Assembly (NCBI GenBank): GCA_030603565.1 | Contig: JAUVXM010000010.1 | Span: 1-55,966, forward strand | Direction of reading: 5' to 3' | DNA: 55,966 bases | Origin: Candidatus Aminicenantota bacterium | GTDB lineage: Bacteria > Acidobacteriota > Aminicenantia > Aminicenantales > Aminicenantaceae | Shown here: in pieces, positions 8,588 to 17,034 of the stretch | Layout: each line of letters begins with the position of its first letter | Position numbering within the stretch: position 1 is the stretch's first letter | The notes under the pieces: generated by a model | What the model saw: only the letters and a program-made list of their open reading frames with translations | What the model was told of the DNA's origin: nothing | The model's database searches: none | Translations under genes and position numbers: made by a program

Positions 8588-9880
8588 GGTTATATATTTT
8601 TGAAAAACTTTTTTACCGGCGTAGCTACCTTTTTCGCCTAATATTTCCTCTATCTCCATAAGGCGATTATATTTTGCGACTCTTTCACTCCGGCTTACTG
8701 AACCGGTTTTGATCTGACCTGTATTAAGAGCTACACTGAGGTCTGCAATGAAAGTACTTGAGGTCTCTCCGGAACGATGAGAGATTACACAGGGATAGTT
8801 ATGTTTCTGGGCATACTTCACTGTCTCTATCGTTTCACTTAAAGATCCGATCTGGTTTAGTTTAATAAGAATAGAATTTCCTATTCCCCGTTGAATTCCT
8901 TCCTTGAGTATCTTCAGATTTGTAACAAAGATGTCGTCTCCGACAATCTGTATTTTCTGTCCCAGTTCATCTGTCATGATTTTCCATCCTTCCCAATCAT
9001 CTTCAGAAAAACCATCTTCGATTGAAACAATGGGGTAGTTATCAACCAAGGAAGAATAGAATTTGATCATTTGATCAATGTTTTTTCTTGAACCATCTGA
9101 TTTATGGAATACATAGATATTGTCCTGGAAAAATTCAGAGGCTGCTGCATCGAGGGCCAGAAAAATATCGGAACCCGCTTTATATCCAGCCCTTTCAATG
9201 GCCGCTAAAATAATGTCAAGTGCTTCTTTATTTGATTTTAAATTCGGGGCAAAGCCGCCTTCATCTCCAACAGCAGTGCTATATCCTTTTTTCTTAAGTA
9301 TTTTCTTCAGCTGCTGGAATACTTCTGCTGCCATTCTAATGGATTCTGAGAAATTTATTCCCCCGGCAGGCGCGATCATAAATTCCTGAATATCGACATT
9401 ATTGTCCGCATGAGCACCGCCATTAAGGATGTTTATCAGGGGGACTGGAAGCAGGTATTTATCTTTCTTCTCAATATATTCAAACAACTCAAGGCCCAAT
9501 GCTTTTGCAGCCCCCTGGGCAGCTGCAAGAGAAACCGAAAGGATGGCGTTAGCTCCGAGTTTTTTTTTGGAAGGTGTCCCGTCCAATTCGATCAGACGTT
9601 TGTCTATTTCAGCCTGTTTTAAGGCATCGAGCCCGGTTATTTCAGGAGCAATGATGTTTCTGACGTTATTAACAGCAGTAAGCACTCCTTTCCCCAGGTA
9701 CCTGGAAGGATCGCCGTCCCGTAATTCCAGGGCTTCACGCTTTCCAGTGGATGCCCCGGAGGGAATTGAGGCTTCTTGGGTGATTCCGGATTTAAGAAAT
9801 ATACGGGTGCAGATAGTCGGGTTTCCTCTTGAGTCAAGGATTTCACGGGATTTGATTTCTGATATTGTAGTTTCTGACAA
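8585..9880 (-). CDS. eno: Enolase (phosphopyruvate hydratase)
   Basis: Enolase converts 2-phosphoglycerate to phosphoenolpyruvate in glycolysis. The 431-residue protein is full length with the N-terminal [17 protein letters not shown], the [10 protein letters not shown] loop, the metal ligand regions ([32 protein letters not shown]), the catalytic lysine in [10 protein letters not shown] and the [15 protein letters not shown] signature. The start is TTG at 9880, chosen because AAGGAG lies 7 bases upstream and the family N-terminus begins there. The stop codon coincides with the edge of element A3. It appears to be a single-gene unit. Confidence 0.97.
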   Translation of the reverse strand: MSETTISEIKSREILDSRGNPTICTRIFLKSGITQEASIPSGASTGKREALELRDGDPSRYLGKGVLTAVNNVRNIIAPEITGLDALKQAEIDKRLIELDGTPSKKKLGANAILSVSLAAAQGAAKALGLELFEYIEKKDKYLLPVPLINILNGGAHADNNVDIQEFMIAPAGGINFSESIRMAAEVFQQLKKILKKKGYSTAVGDEGGFAPNLKSNKEALDIILAAIERAGYKAGSDIFLALDAAASEFFQDNIYVFHKSDGSRKNIDQMIKFYSSLVDNYPIVSIEDGFSEDDWEGWKIMTDELGQKIQIVGDDIFVTNLKILKEGIQRGIGNSILIKLNQIGSLSETIETVKYAQKHNYPCVISHRSGETSSTFIADLSVALNTGQIKTGSVSRSERVAKYNRLMEIEEILGEKGSYAGKKVFQKYIT

Positions 9881-9896
9881 TAATAGTCTCCTTTTT

Positions 9897-9946
9897 TCCT
9901 GCTCTATTCATAAAAATGGTTATGCTATTCATAAAAAATGTCGATA
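9897..9946 (-). repeat. Two tandem family A end fragments, copy A4
   Basis: CTATTCATAAAAATGG is followed by CTATTCATAAAAAATGTCGATATGG. Both match the right-hand terminus of family A, the second matching the ATGTCGATATG subtype seen at 51779 and 55643. The following stretch to 10064 is AT-rich and holds GATTCAATTGACCACTTCG, weakly like a family B end; nothing coding is seen. Confidence 0.6.
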
Positions 9947-10064
9947 TGGATGATAAGTTTTGCCAGGTCAATATGTTAAACTGATTCCTCTAGTGATTCA
10001 ATTGACCACTTCGTTTTCGATGTAATCTGTACTAATAATTGTTAGTTTTTACCTTTCAAGTTAA

Positions 10065-10382
10065 TTATTCTTCTTCTTTATCGATGGGGTCCTGTTTTTT
10101 TTTGGATAATTCTTCTTTTTTCTTTTCCACAAAATCCTTAATAGCCCCGATACCTTCCGAAGTTTTCTCTTTTGCGATATTGATTCCTTTTTCTGCTTCT
10201 TTGGAAACATGCTCATAACTTTCTTTAATTTTTTTGCCGGATTTTGATGCCTGTTCCTGAATTTTTTTTCGTGTTTCTTCTCCGCTTGTAGGGGCAAATA
10301 ATACACCCAGAATAAAACCAGTTGCAGTCCCTAAAAGAAAAGAAAGGGTGGTTTCAACAGCGCTTGAACCTTTATTATCCAT
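10065..10382 (-). CDS. YtxH-domain small membrane protein
   Basis: The 105-residue product has one N-terminal transmembrane segment (SFLLGTATGFILGVLFAPTSG) ending in the APxSGEETRKKI pattern typical of YtxH proteins. A long charged, probably coiled-coil tail with LEA-like KEKTSEG repeats follows, ending in a lysine/glutamate-rich tract. YtxH proteins are envelope or stress-associated with unclear molecular role. A strong ribosome site (AAGGAGG) precedes the ATG. The DUF948-like gene lies immediately upstream (11 bases), and this YtxH/DUF948 pairing is common in bacteria. Confidence 0.82.
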   Translation of the reverse strand: MDNKGSSAVETTLSFLLGTATGFILGVLFAPTSGEETRKKIQEQASKSGKKIKESYEHVSKEAEKGINIAKEKTSEGIGAIKDFVEKKKEELSKKKQDPIDKEEE

Positions 10383-10393
10383 GTTTATCCTCC

Positions 10394-10744
10394 TTATTTT
10401 TTTTTAAATTGCCGCCAACCCAATCGAATGATCGGATAAAGAAACGGTAAAAATTTAGAACCTGGGCGTATGACCTTAGTAACGAGGAGCCAGGTTGCTT
10501 CTGATAGGCCGGCTGTAATTTTTTTTGTTGCATCGACCACATCACCTAAATCTTCTATTTTTTCGTTTACTTTTTGGCTGACTTCATTCAGATTTTTTGA
10601 AAGAGTTTGTACTTCTATAAGGGTTTTTTCTCCTTCCCTGGCTGTTCTTTTTAGTTGGAGAAGAAAACTTATAAAAGCTGTAACCGCAACTACTGCAGCA
10701 ATAGTAAGAATTAGAAATAGGAACTGATTTAAGGTTAATGGCAT
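10394..10744 (-). CDS. DUF948-like single-span membrane protein
   Basis: From the ATG at 10744 the product has an N-terminal transmembrane helix (FLFLILTIAAVVAVTAFISFLL) and a heptad-rich helix (LIEVQTLSKNLNEVSQKVNEKIEDL) resembling the DUF948 family. A basic C-terminus follows. The frame extends to a TTG at 10780, but that start lacks a ribosome site. It is probably cotranscribed with the YtxH gene downstream. Its role is unknown; envelope association is inferred from topology. Confidence 0.7.
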   Translation of the reverse strand: MPLTLNQFLFLILTIAAVVAVTAFISFLLQLKRTAREGEKTLIEVQTLSKNLNEVSQKVNEKIEDLGDVVDATKKITAGLSEATWLLVTKVIRPGSKFLPFLYPIIRLGWRQFKKK

Positions 10745-10785
10745 AGTTCTTAAAATAGAATAAAAATCAAACTTTGTCAAATTTA

Positions 10786-11045
10786 TTAACCTGAATTATG
10801 CACGAGTCGAGGTTGCCGCAGATACGAGGCACAGGGTATGCAGCTGTGGTCCTTCACCGTAAGTGCCCTGTAACGAAGCAGATGCAGCAACATTCGGCTC
10901 GCCTGTGGTAAAAAAATGGCGATTAAAATTAAAAATAAAAACAAGAAAAAAGTTTCAATAATTGTTCTTGATAAAATCTTGCATATAACTGAAATAATAA
11001 TAATAATAAGTATATCGCCATTTTTTTATGAATAGTTCAGGTTAA
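10786..11045 (+). repeat. Family A full-length element, copy A5
   Basis: This is one of the two longest copies (about 260 bp). It runs TTAACCTGAATTATGCACGAG ... conserved middle ... GTAAAAAAATGGCGATTA ... AT-rich loop ... TATCGCCATTTTTTTATG ... AATAGTTCAGGTTAA. The outer ends form an imperfect inverted repeat flanked by TTAA on both sides, and an inner inverted repeat (AAATGGCGAT / ATCGCCATTT) brackets an AT-rich centre. No open frame is conserved. Confidence 0.88.
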
Positions 11046-11073
11046 ATGCATAATACTTATAAAGAGATAAATA

Positions 11074-11652
11074 TTATTTATATAGGATTTTTTGAATGTC
11101 GTTTAGACCGAATTCCTGTTCTATTTTTTTTAAGGCCGCAGGGAAAGCAGTTGGATCTTTTTTAGCCAGGGTTTGTTCCCATTCTTTTAAGGAAACGGAT
11201 GATGTGAAGCTAAGAGTCTTTTTGCCCAACCGGTTGATTCCACGAAAAGCCTGCCAGTGAGTGATCATGATAAGGGCAAGTATACCAAAGAAGACATTGG
11301 GGCCGGGGATCATGGCCATTAATCCACTCACGGGAAGAAGAATGGTTTCAATAATTAATAAGAACAGATGTTTAGTTTTCTGTTTTTGTAAGAAAAGGAA
11401 AAATAATATTCTTATTTTTCTTTCACTATCCTTTCCGGAAAAATATATACTAATTTCATTCGTTTTTATGCGGCTAATATTTCCAAAGGCCTGTTCCTGT
11501 CGCAGGATTCTCGGAGGGAGAAGCATAAGTTTTTGCCGGGCAGCTGCCCATATTTTTTTTAAGCGGGAAAACTCCATTTTGGTCTGTTGAAAAGGTTCGG
11601 ATGAAAAGAACCTGAATTTATGGTGGTAATCCCTAGCAAGAAAGAACTCCAT
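11074..11652 (-). CDS. Hypothetical membrane-associated protein
   Basis: The 192-residue product has a basic N-terminal half, one or two hydrophobic segments at about residues 97-135 (LFLLIIETILLPVSGLMAMIPGPNVFFGILALIMI) and a charged C-terminus. The LLPVSG...PGPNVFF...HWQAFRGI pattern resembles a family annotated as mitochondrial K+/H+ exchange-related. I hold this only loosely because it rests on recall of a short motif. It is flanked by element A5 and by a gap with element B2, so it is a single-gene unit. The start ATG has no strong ribosome site. Confidence 0.6.
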   Translation of the reverse strand: MEFFLARDYHHKFRFFSSEPFQQTKMEFSRLKKIWAAARQKLMLLPPRILRQEQAFGNISRIKTNEISIYFSGKDSERKIRILFFLFLQKQKTKHLFLLIIETILLPVSGLMAMIPGPNVFFGILALIMITHWQAFRGINRLGKKTLSFTSSVSLKEWEQTLAKKDPTAFPAALKKIEQEFGLNDIQKILYK

Positions 11653-12027
11653 CTCAACTATATTTTATCATTATCGGTCTCCAAGTTCCAGAAATTAATA
11701 ACCAAATCCAGTTGTCAGAAGCCCCCCCCCATAAATTTCATCACTTTTTATTTAGACAAAATATTTTCAGCGTTATTAAATAAAAATTTAAAAGCCATTT
11801 TTTGCCAAAAGAGCGGTAAAAAGAATCAGGTTAATTGATTAAGAAAACCGTGAGCAAGGATGAGCGGGCATGGTTCTTCTCCTTCAGGGAGAAGAGAGCG
11901 AAGACTGTATCCGAGCGGATTTTCCTCGCTGGGGAAAATTCGCGTGTTTTCGTATCAACTGACCTGATTCTTGCTTAAAGCTAAGAAGCATAGAAAAAAT
12001 GGAGGAGCTGCTGGCTCCTAAGCATGG
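11653..12027. repeat. Gap with a C9 homopolymer and family B copy B2 (11823-11977)
   Basis: 11653-11822 is AT-rich without a credible gene and contains a run of nine C at about 11724-11732. 11823-11977 is family B in plus orientation: GAATCAGGTTAATTGATTAAG at the left, two hairpins, and the mirrored end (ACTGACCTGATTC) at the right. A small GGAGC/GCTCC hairpin at 12004-12018 precedes the leuS promoter. Confidence 0.75.
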
Positions 12028-12056
12028 TTGACATTTAACAGGTATAACTTTAATAT
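12028..12056 (+). promoter_or_regulatory. Candidate promoter for leuS
   Basis: A perfect TTGACA (12028-12033) and TAATAT (12051-12056) are spaced 17 bases apart. They lie 32 bases before the leuS start codon. Confidence 0.5.
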
Positions 12057-12088
12057 TTATTTTTGAATTTTAGAGGAAGAAAAATAAC

Positions 12089-14569
12089 ATGTCAGAAGAG
12101 TATGATTGTCAACAGATTGAAAAAAAATGGCAGAAAGCTTGGGAAAAGGAAAAAGTATTTGTATCTTGTGATGATTCGGAAAAACCAAAGTATTATTCCT
12201 TAGAAATGTATCCTTATCCTTCTGGGCGTATTCATATGGGGCATGTGAGAAACTTTTCAATCGTTGATGTTATTTCGCGGTTTAAAAGAATGAAAGGGTA
12301 CAATGTGCTTCACCCTATAGGTTGGGATGCCTTCGGAATGCCGGCTGAAAATGCTGCTATTGAAAAAGACATTCACCCCCGTAAATGGACAATGAATAAC
12401 ATTTCTCATATGAAGGTCCAGCTGAAGCGATTAGGGCTCAGTTATGATTGGTCACGGGAAGTAACAACCTGTCTTCCGGAATATTACCGGTGGAACCAGT
12501 GGATATTTCTTAAACTTTTAGAAAAAGGCTTGGCTTTTAGGAAAAAGAGCCAGGTGAACTGGTGCCCTCAATGCCAGACAGTTCTTGCTAATGAACAGGT
12601 GGTAAGTGAAAAGTGCTGGCGTTGTGATACAGAAGTGAAACAGAAGTATATGGATCAGTGGTTTCTGAAGATCACGGATTATGCTGAAGAACTTCTCTCC
12701 GGGTTGAGGCTGCTGGATAAATGGCCGGAGCATGTACTAACTATGCAGAAGAACTGGATAGGGAAGAGTAAGGGAGCTCAGCTGACATTTCAAGTTGCGG
12801 ATTCTTCTCTTTGTATTAAAGCTTTTACGACCAGGATTGATACAATTTATGGGGCTACTTTTATGGTTCTTTCACCAGAACATCCTTTGGTGGAAGAATT
12901 GATAAAAAACTCAGAGAACAGAGAAAATTTAAAGGACTGGCTGGATAAAACAATTGCTGAGCTTCAGCAGCGAACGGAGTCGGATGATTTTGAAAAGGAA
13001 GGAATTGATACCGGGCGGAAAGCTGTTAATCCATTTACAGGGAAGAAAATACCTATCTGGATCGCCAATTATGTCCTAATGGAATATGGAACCGGAGCTA
13101 TAATGGCTGTTCCAGCTCATGATCAGAGGGATTATGAATTTGCCAGAAAATATTCCCTGCCCATTAAGGAAGTCATAGTACCGGAAGAGGGCAATCCGAA
13201 TGATTCACAGGATCTCTTTGAAGACTATGGAGTAGTTGTTAATTCCGGTTCTTTTTCAGGGTTGCCTTGTAGAGAAGCAATAGAGAAGATGACCTGTTAT
13301 GCCCGGGAAAGAGGATTTGGCGAGGCAATTACACTCTATCGGTTACGAGACTGGGGAATCTCTAGGCAGAGATATTGGGGAACTCCTATCCCAGTGATGT
13401 ACTGTAAAAACTGCGGGGTGGTTGGAGTCCCTTTCAAAGACTTGCCTGTATATCTTCCTGAGAAAGTAGAATTTAAAAGAGGGGAAGGTTCTCCCCTTGA
13501 GCAGGTAGAAAGTTTTGTAAAAACTAAGTGCCCTCAATGCGGAGGGGAAGCAAGGAGAGAAACTGACACCATGGATACTTTTTTTGACTCATCGTGGTAT
13601 TATTTCCGCTATTGCTCTCCTTCTGAGAATAAGATTCCTTTTGATCCTGAATCAGTTGCTTTCTGGCTGCCGGTAGACATATATATCGGCGGGGTTGAAC
13701 ATGCTGTTATGCATCTGATTTACGCGCGGTTTTTTTGCAGAGTTCTTCGGGACTTAGGATTAACAGAGATTGATGAGCCGTTCCCGTTTTATCTTAGCCA
13801 AGGCATGGTAACCAAAGATGGGGCAAAAATGTCAAAGTCCAAGGGGAACGTTGTGGACCCGGATGATATGATCGCTAAATTCGGGGCGGATTCCACCAGG
13901 CATTTTATTCTCTTTGCCTCCCCACCAGAAAAAGAATTTGTCTGGGATGAAAAGGGAATTGAAGGAAGTTTCCGTTTTTTAAACAGGGTTTGGGCTTTTT
14001 TTCAGGACAATATGGGTTTATTCAAGACCGGCCCTGTTACTCCTAATAGGACAGCCACTGCAGAAAATAAAGTAGAACCTTTAAGAATTAAGATGCATCA
14101 AACCATTAAGAAGGTTACTGAGGACATAGAAGACAGGTATCATTTTAATACGGCAATCAGCTCTGTAATGGAATATTTCAACCAGATAAAAAAGGATTGT
14201 CCGGATCTAAGTTCCAGTGATGATGGCAGGATATTGCTGAAAGAAGCCGTGATCTGCTTGATTTTATTGTTATCCCCCTTTGCCCCTCATATCTGTGAAG
14301 AGATGTGGGAAAAAGGTGGACAGAAAAAGTTACTAGCTTTACAGCCGTGGCCTGATTTCGATCCTGACCTGGCAAAAGAAGAGACCGTCACTATTGTAGT
14401 TCAGGTCAATGGCAAAATGAGGGATAAATTCGAAGCGGAAAGAGATTTCCCGGAGGATAATATTAAACGGAAGGCTTTAAAGTTAAGGCGGATACAGAAG
14501 TATCTGGAGAATAGAGAGCCGAGAAAAGTCATTTATATCAAGAATAAACTGATAAATGTTGTGGTTTAG
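12089..14569 (+). CDS. leuS: Leucyl-tRNA synthetase
   Basis: The enzyme charges tRNA-Leu with leucine. The 826-residue protein is a full-length bacterial class I synthetase. It has the HIGH-type motif HMGH at residues 49-52, a zinc-like cysteine cluster (CPQCQTV...CWRC, near residue 160), the CP1 editing domain with the TTRIDTIYGATF-like segment and GTGAIMAVPAHDQRD, the RDWGISRQRYWGTPIP block, KMSKS at about 580-584, and the C-terminal anticodon-binding region. GAGGAAG lies upstream of the ATG. It is a single-gene unit between repeats. Confidence 0.98.
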   Translation: MSEEYDCQQIEKKWQKAWEKEKVFVSCDDSEKPKYYSLEMYPYPSGRIHMGHVRNFSIVDVISRFKRMKGYNVLHPIGWDAFGMPAENAAIEKDIHPRKWTMNNISHMKVQLKRLGLSYDWSREVTTCLPEYYRWNQWIFLKLLEKGLAFRKKSQVNWCPQCQTVLANEQVVSEKCWRCDTEVKQKYMDQWFLKITDYAEELLSGLRLLDKWPEHVLTMQKNWIGKSKGAQLTFQVADSSLCIKAFTTRIDTIYGATFMVLSPEHPLVEELIKNSENRENLKDWLDKTIAELQQRTESDDFEKEGIDTGRKAVNPFTGKKIPIWIANYVLMEYGTGAIMAVPAHDQRDYEFARKYSLPIKEVIVPEEGNPNDSQDLFEDYGVVVNSGSFSGLPCREAIEKMTCYARERGFGEAITLYRLRDWGISRQRYWGTPIPVMYCKNCGVVGVPFKDLPVYLPEKVEFKRGEGSPLEQVESFVKTKCPQCGGEARRETDTMDTFFDSSWYYFRYCSPSENKIPFDPESVAFWLPVDIYIGGVEHAVMHLIYARFFCRVLRDLGLTEIDEPFPFYLSQGMVTKDGAKMSKSKGNVVDPDDMIAKFGADSTRHFILFASPPEKEFVWDEKGIEGSFRFLNRVWAFFQDNMGLFKTGPVTPNRTATAENKVEPLRIKMHQTIKKVTEDIEDRYHFNTAISSVMEYFNQIKKDCPDLSSSDDGRILLKEAVICLILLLSPFAPHICEEMWEKGGQKKLLALQPWPDFDPDLAKEETVTIVVQVNGKMRDKFEAERDFPEDNIKRKALKLRRIQKYLENREPRKVIYIKNKLINVVV

Positions 14570-14573
14570 TATA

Positions 14574-14984
14574 TAATCTGGATTATTAACGAGTCGAGGT
14601 TGCCGCAGATGTGGAAAAGCAGAAAATGGTAAATGGATAAAACCTGTTAATAGTAAATGGTAAATGGTAAATAAAACCAGGAAAGACAGAAAAGACAGTA
14701 AAACCAGGAAAAACAGGGCCGTAAGGGCTAATCGTCATTCCGGCGGAAGCCGGAAACCAGGATAAAGACAGAAAATGGTAAATAGAAAAACCGTGAAATG
14801 TGAAATGTTATGGTAAAAGATTTGTATCATATGAAATTATGGTGTGGCTGAAGCGAGCTCAAGCCTCACCCGAATTTCATCAACGAAATGGTCAATTGCT
14901 ATATCTTAGGAATCAGGGTAAAATGTTGATTTGAAAAGATGTATCATACATATCGACATTTTTTATGAATAGTTCAGGTATAAT
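14574..14984 (+). repeat. Family A copy A6 interrupted by family C
   Basis: The left end (TCTGGATTATTAACGAGTCGAGG) starts 4 bases after the leuS stop. It breaks at about 14615 into family C material (AATAGTAAATGGTAAATGG, then GTCATTCCGGCGGAAGCCGG at about 14730), followed by a GAAGCGAGCTCAAGCC / GAATTTCATC module shared with 25525-25558. The right end of family A (ATATCGACATTTTTTATGAATAGTTCAGG) closes at 14978, giving a nested insertion. Confidence 0.75.
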
Positions 14985-14991
14985 ATACTAA

Positions 14992-15501
14992 ATGAAAAAG
15001 TATGTAATACTCATCGTGCTCGGTTTATTCTGCCTCAACTGCAGCTATCATCTTAGGGGGACAGGAAGTTCCCTCCCCACTCATGTTAAGTCAGTAAATA
15101 TCCCGATGTTTAAAAATATGACAACCCGGTTTCAGCTGGATTTAAAGCTGACCCAGAGTGTGATCGATGAGATGGTTGCCCGAGGAAAAGTGGATATTAC
15201 TTCCCAAAGAGACGCTGCTGATGCTATTCTTATTGGAGAGATAAGTTCATTTACTGCCCGGCCGATCGCTTTTTCCGGGGAAGCTGCGGCTGATCGCTAT
15301 AATATTACCGTAGTAGCAAAGATCGTTCTAAGAGATCTGATTGATAATAAAGTTATATTTTCCAATCCATATTTTGTTTATCAGGAAGAATATGAAGTGC
15401 CTGAGGGTACTGATTTTGAGTCTATGCAATCAGAAGCTATTGATAAAATAGCTGAAAAGTTTGCCAGGAGTGTAGTGATTACGATTTTGGAGGGATTTTA
15501 A
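14992..15501 (+). CDS. lptE: LptE-like LPS-assembly lipoprotein
   Basis: LptE plugs and stabilises the LptD translocon that inserts LPS into the outer membrane. The 169-residue product has a signal with a lipobox ending FCLNC (cysteine at residue 17) and then the family start SYHLRGTGSSLPTHVKSVNIP, with MFKNMT matching the F.N.T motif. The size fits. There is no ribosome site: the ATG stands 8 bases after a TATAAT (14979-14984) at the edge of element A6, so a leaderless transcript is possible. It is followed after 4 bases by holA, the same order as in many proteobacteria. Confidence 0.87.
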   Translation: MKKYVILIVLGLFCLNCSYHLRGTGSSLPTHVKSVNIPMFKNMTTRFQLDLKLTQSVIDEMVARGKVDITSQRDAADAILIGEISSFTARPIAFSGEAAADRYNITVVAKIVLRDLIDNKVIFSNPYFVYQEEYEVPEGTDFESMQSEAIDKIAEKFARSVVITILEGF

Positions 15502-15505
15502 GTTA

Positions 15506-16618
15506 GTGGCCCTTTTTTTGGGGAAAAAAAGAATAACGCCTGAAAATATCGCTTCCGGCTATATTTTTTACGGGGAAGAAACTTACCCGGCTTCCAGTTT
15601 TATTGATAACTTAGTTACGGATTTTGGTTCTTCTGAAGAAGGCGCCCTGCATTTTGAAAAGTTCGATCTTAAGACACATCCCTGGAAAGATATCATAGAT
15701 GCAGCTCGAACTATGTCCCTCTTTTCAGATGGTTTCAGGATAATCGTAGTTGAGAGTCCCCTGCGGAAGAAGACGAACAAGCCGTCTTCTTATGAAGATC
15801 TGTCTTCCCAGGATGAGGAATTGCTAAAAGATTATTTTTCCGCTCCTTCCCCAACGACTGTAATTGTGATTATTTTCCAGGGAAAAATAATAAAATATTC
15901 CCCTCTTGTGAAGTTTTTATCCTCTCTCCCTTCCTCTTCAGTCGTTTTAAATGAAATGAAGCCTATAAAAGGTTATAAACTTAGTGAGTGGATCATATCC
16001 CGGTTTAAGAGGGAGGGGAAGACTGTTGCCGATGATGCGGTAAGCCGGCTGATGGAACTGGCCGGCAATGACCTCAGACGTCTCGATAATGAAATAACTA
16101 AAGTTATAACTTTGGTTGATAATAAAAAACAGGTCGAGCTGGATGATGTCGAGCAGGTGACGGGTTGGGTCAAATCTTTTGTTGAATGGGAATTGACGAA
16201 TAAACTGGAAAAGGGTGATTATAGGGAGTGTCTTATTGTAGTGGAAAAATTACTTGAAAAAGAAGGTGTTCCTCCTGTAAGGATTGTTGATTCGCTCGCC
16301 AGGTTTTTCCGGGACATTCTGCTGGTCAAACTCAGGTTAAAGGAAGGGAAAAAGAGCAAAAAAGATATTTTTAAGGAAATAAAACCTCAGATAAAGGAAA
16401 ATTATGGGAGACTGTACGATAATCAATTCAAACAGTTGTTTTTTATTGCCGGAACTATTTCTGATAAAAATCTGGAATATTTCCTTACGAAGATCCGGGA
16501 TATAGATATGAAACTAAAATCCACCAGCCTTCCCTTTAAGGCTATGATAGAAGGGTTTCTTTTTCAATATTGTTTTTTGAGAAAAAAGCAGGAGATTACT
16601 TGGGAACGGCAAGATTGA
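15506..16618 (+). CDS. holA: DNA polymerase III delta subunit
   Basis: Delta is the clamp-loader subunit that opens the beta clamp. The 370-residue product shows the family's domain I around YIFYGEETYPASSFID, the AAA-like region with an LNEMKPIKGYKLSEWI segment, LMELAGNDLRRLDNEITKV, and the C-terminal collar domain. The start is GTG at 15506, only 4 bases after the lptE stop, with GGAGGG 11 bases upstream. The pair is therefore translationally linked. The 3' end overlaps the opposing rpsT gene by 23 bases. Confidence 0.92.
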   Translation: MALFLGKKRITPENIASGYIFYGEETYPASSFIDNLVTDFGSSEEGALHFEKFDLKTHPWKDIIDAARTMSLFSDGFRIIVVESPLRKKTNKPSSYEDLSSQDEELLKDYFSAPSPTTVIVIIFQGKIIKYSPLVKFLSSLPSSSVVLNEMKPIKGYKLSEWIISRFKREGKTVADDAVSRLMELAGNDLRRLDNEITKVITLVDNKKQVELDDVEQVTGWVKSFVEWELTNKLEKGDYRECLIVVEKLLEKEGVPPVRIVDSLARFFRDILLVKLRLKEGKKSKKDIFKEIKPQIKENYGRLYDNQFKQLFFIAGTISDKNLEYFLTKIRDIDMKLKSTSLPFKAMIEGFLFQYCFLRKKQEITWERQD

Positions 16619-16874
16619 TAAGCTCAACTTGCCTGCTTAGTCTTGATTTATAGCGGTTGCCGGTATTTTTGTGGATAGTTCCCTTTTTTATGGATTTATC
16701 TATAATAGAAAAGGTTTGAGGCATTTGCTCTTCAGCTTTTTTTTGGTCTTTCTTTTCTATTGAAGTTCTTAGTTTTTTTATCTCTGTGCGAAGAATGGAT
16801 TTGTTTTTTCTGTTTATGGCTTTTCTGCGCAGACTTCTTCGTGCTTGACGGATTACGGACTTATGTTGTGCCAT
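16596..16874 (-). CDS. rpsT: 30S ribosomal protein S20
   Basis: S20 binds 16S rRNA in the small subunit. The 92-residue, highly basic product shows the family pattern (KSVIRQARRSLRRKAINR, ILRTEIKKLR, IIDKSIKKGTIHKNTGNRYKSRL). AGGAG lies 6 bases before the ATG and an excellent promoter lies upstream. It is transcribed alone, converging on holA with a 23-base overlap of the 3' ends. Confidence 0.96.
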   Translation of the reverse strand: MAQHKSVIRQARRSLRRKAINRKNKSILRTEIKKLRTSIEKKDQKKAEEQMPQTFSIIDKSIKKGTIHKNTGNRYKSRLSRQVELINLAVPK

Positions 16875-16903
16875 TTGTTTCTCCTATTCTGAATAGAATG
16901 AGT

Positions 16904-16932
16904 ATAATAGGATATATTGACTTTGTTGTCAA
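16904..16932 (-). promoter_or_regulatory. rpsT: Candidate sigma-70 promoter for rpsT
   Basis: On the minus strand a perfect TTGACA (16932-16927) is followed 17 bases later by TATTAT (16909-16904), 29 bases before the rpsT start codon. A short palindrome (CTATTCAGAATAG) lies between the -10 box and the ribosome site. Upstream is a tandem GTACTTCGT pair. Confidence 0.7.
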
Positions 16933-17034
16933 CTGTACTTCGTGTACTTCGTGGGATTTCCCTTATTTTTTAGTACTTATTTTTTAGTAATTCACGATAG
17001 AATTTTTATTGGATAACATATAAAATAAGGTGAA

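Noticed and set aside
11724-11732. Run of nine C upstream of leuS as a phase-variation tract
   Set aside because: It is more than 350 bases from any start codon and outside any gene or promoter that I can identify, so a switching role is not supported.
12001-12088. T-box or other riboswitch before leuS
   Set aside because: There is a small hairpin, but the conserved T-box antiterminator sequence and a terminator are missing.
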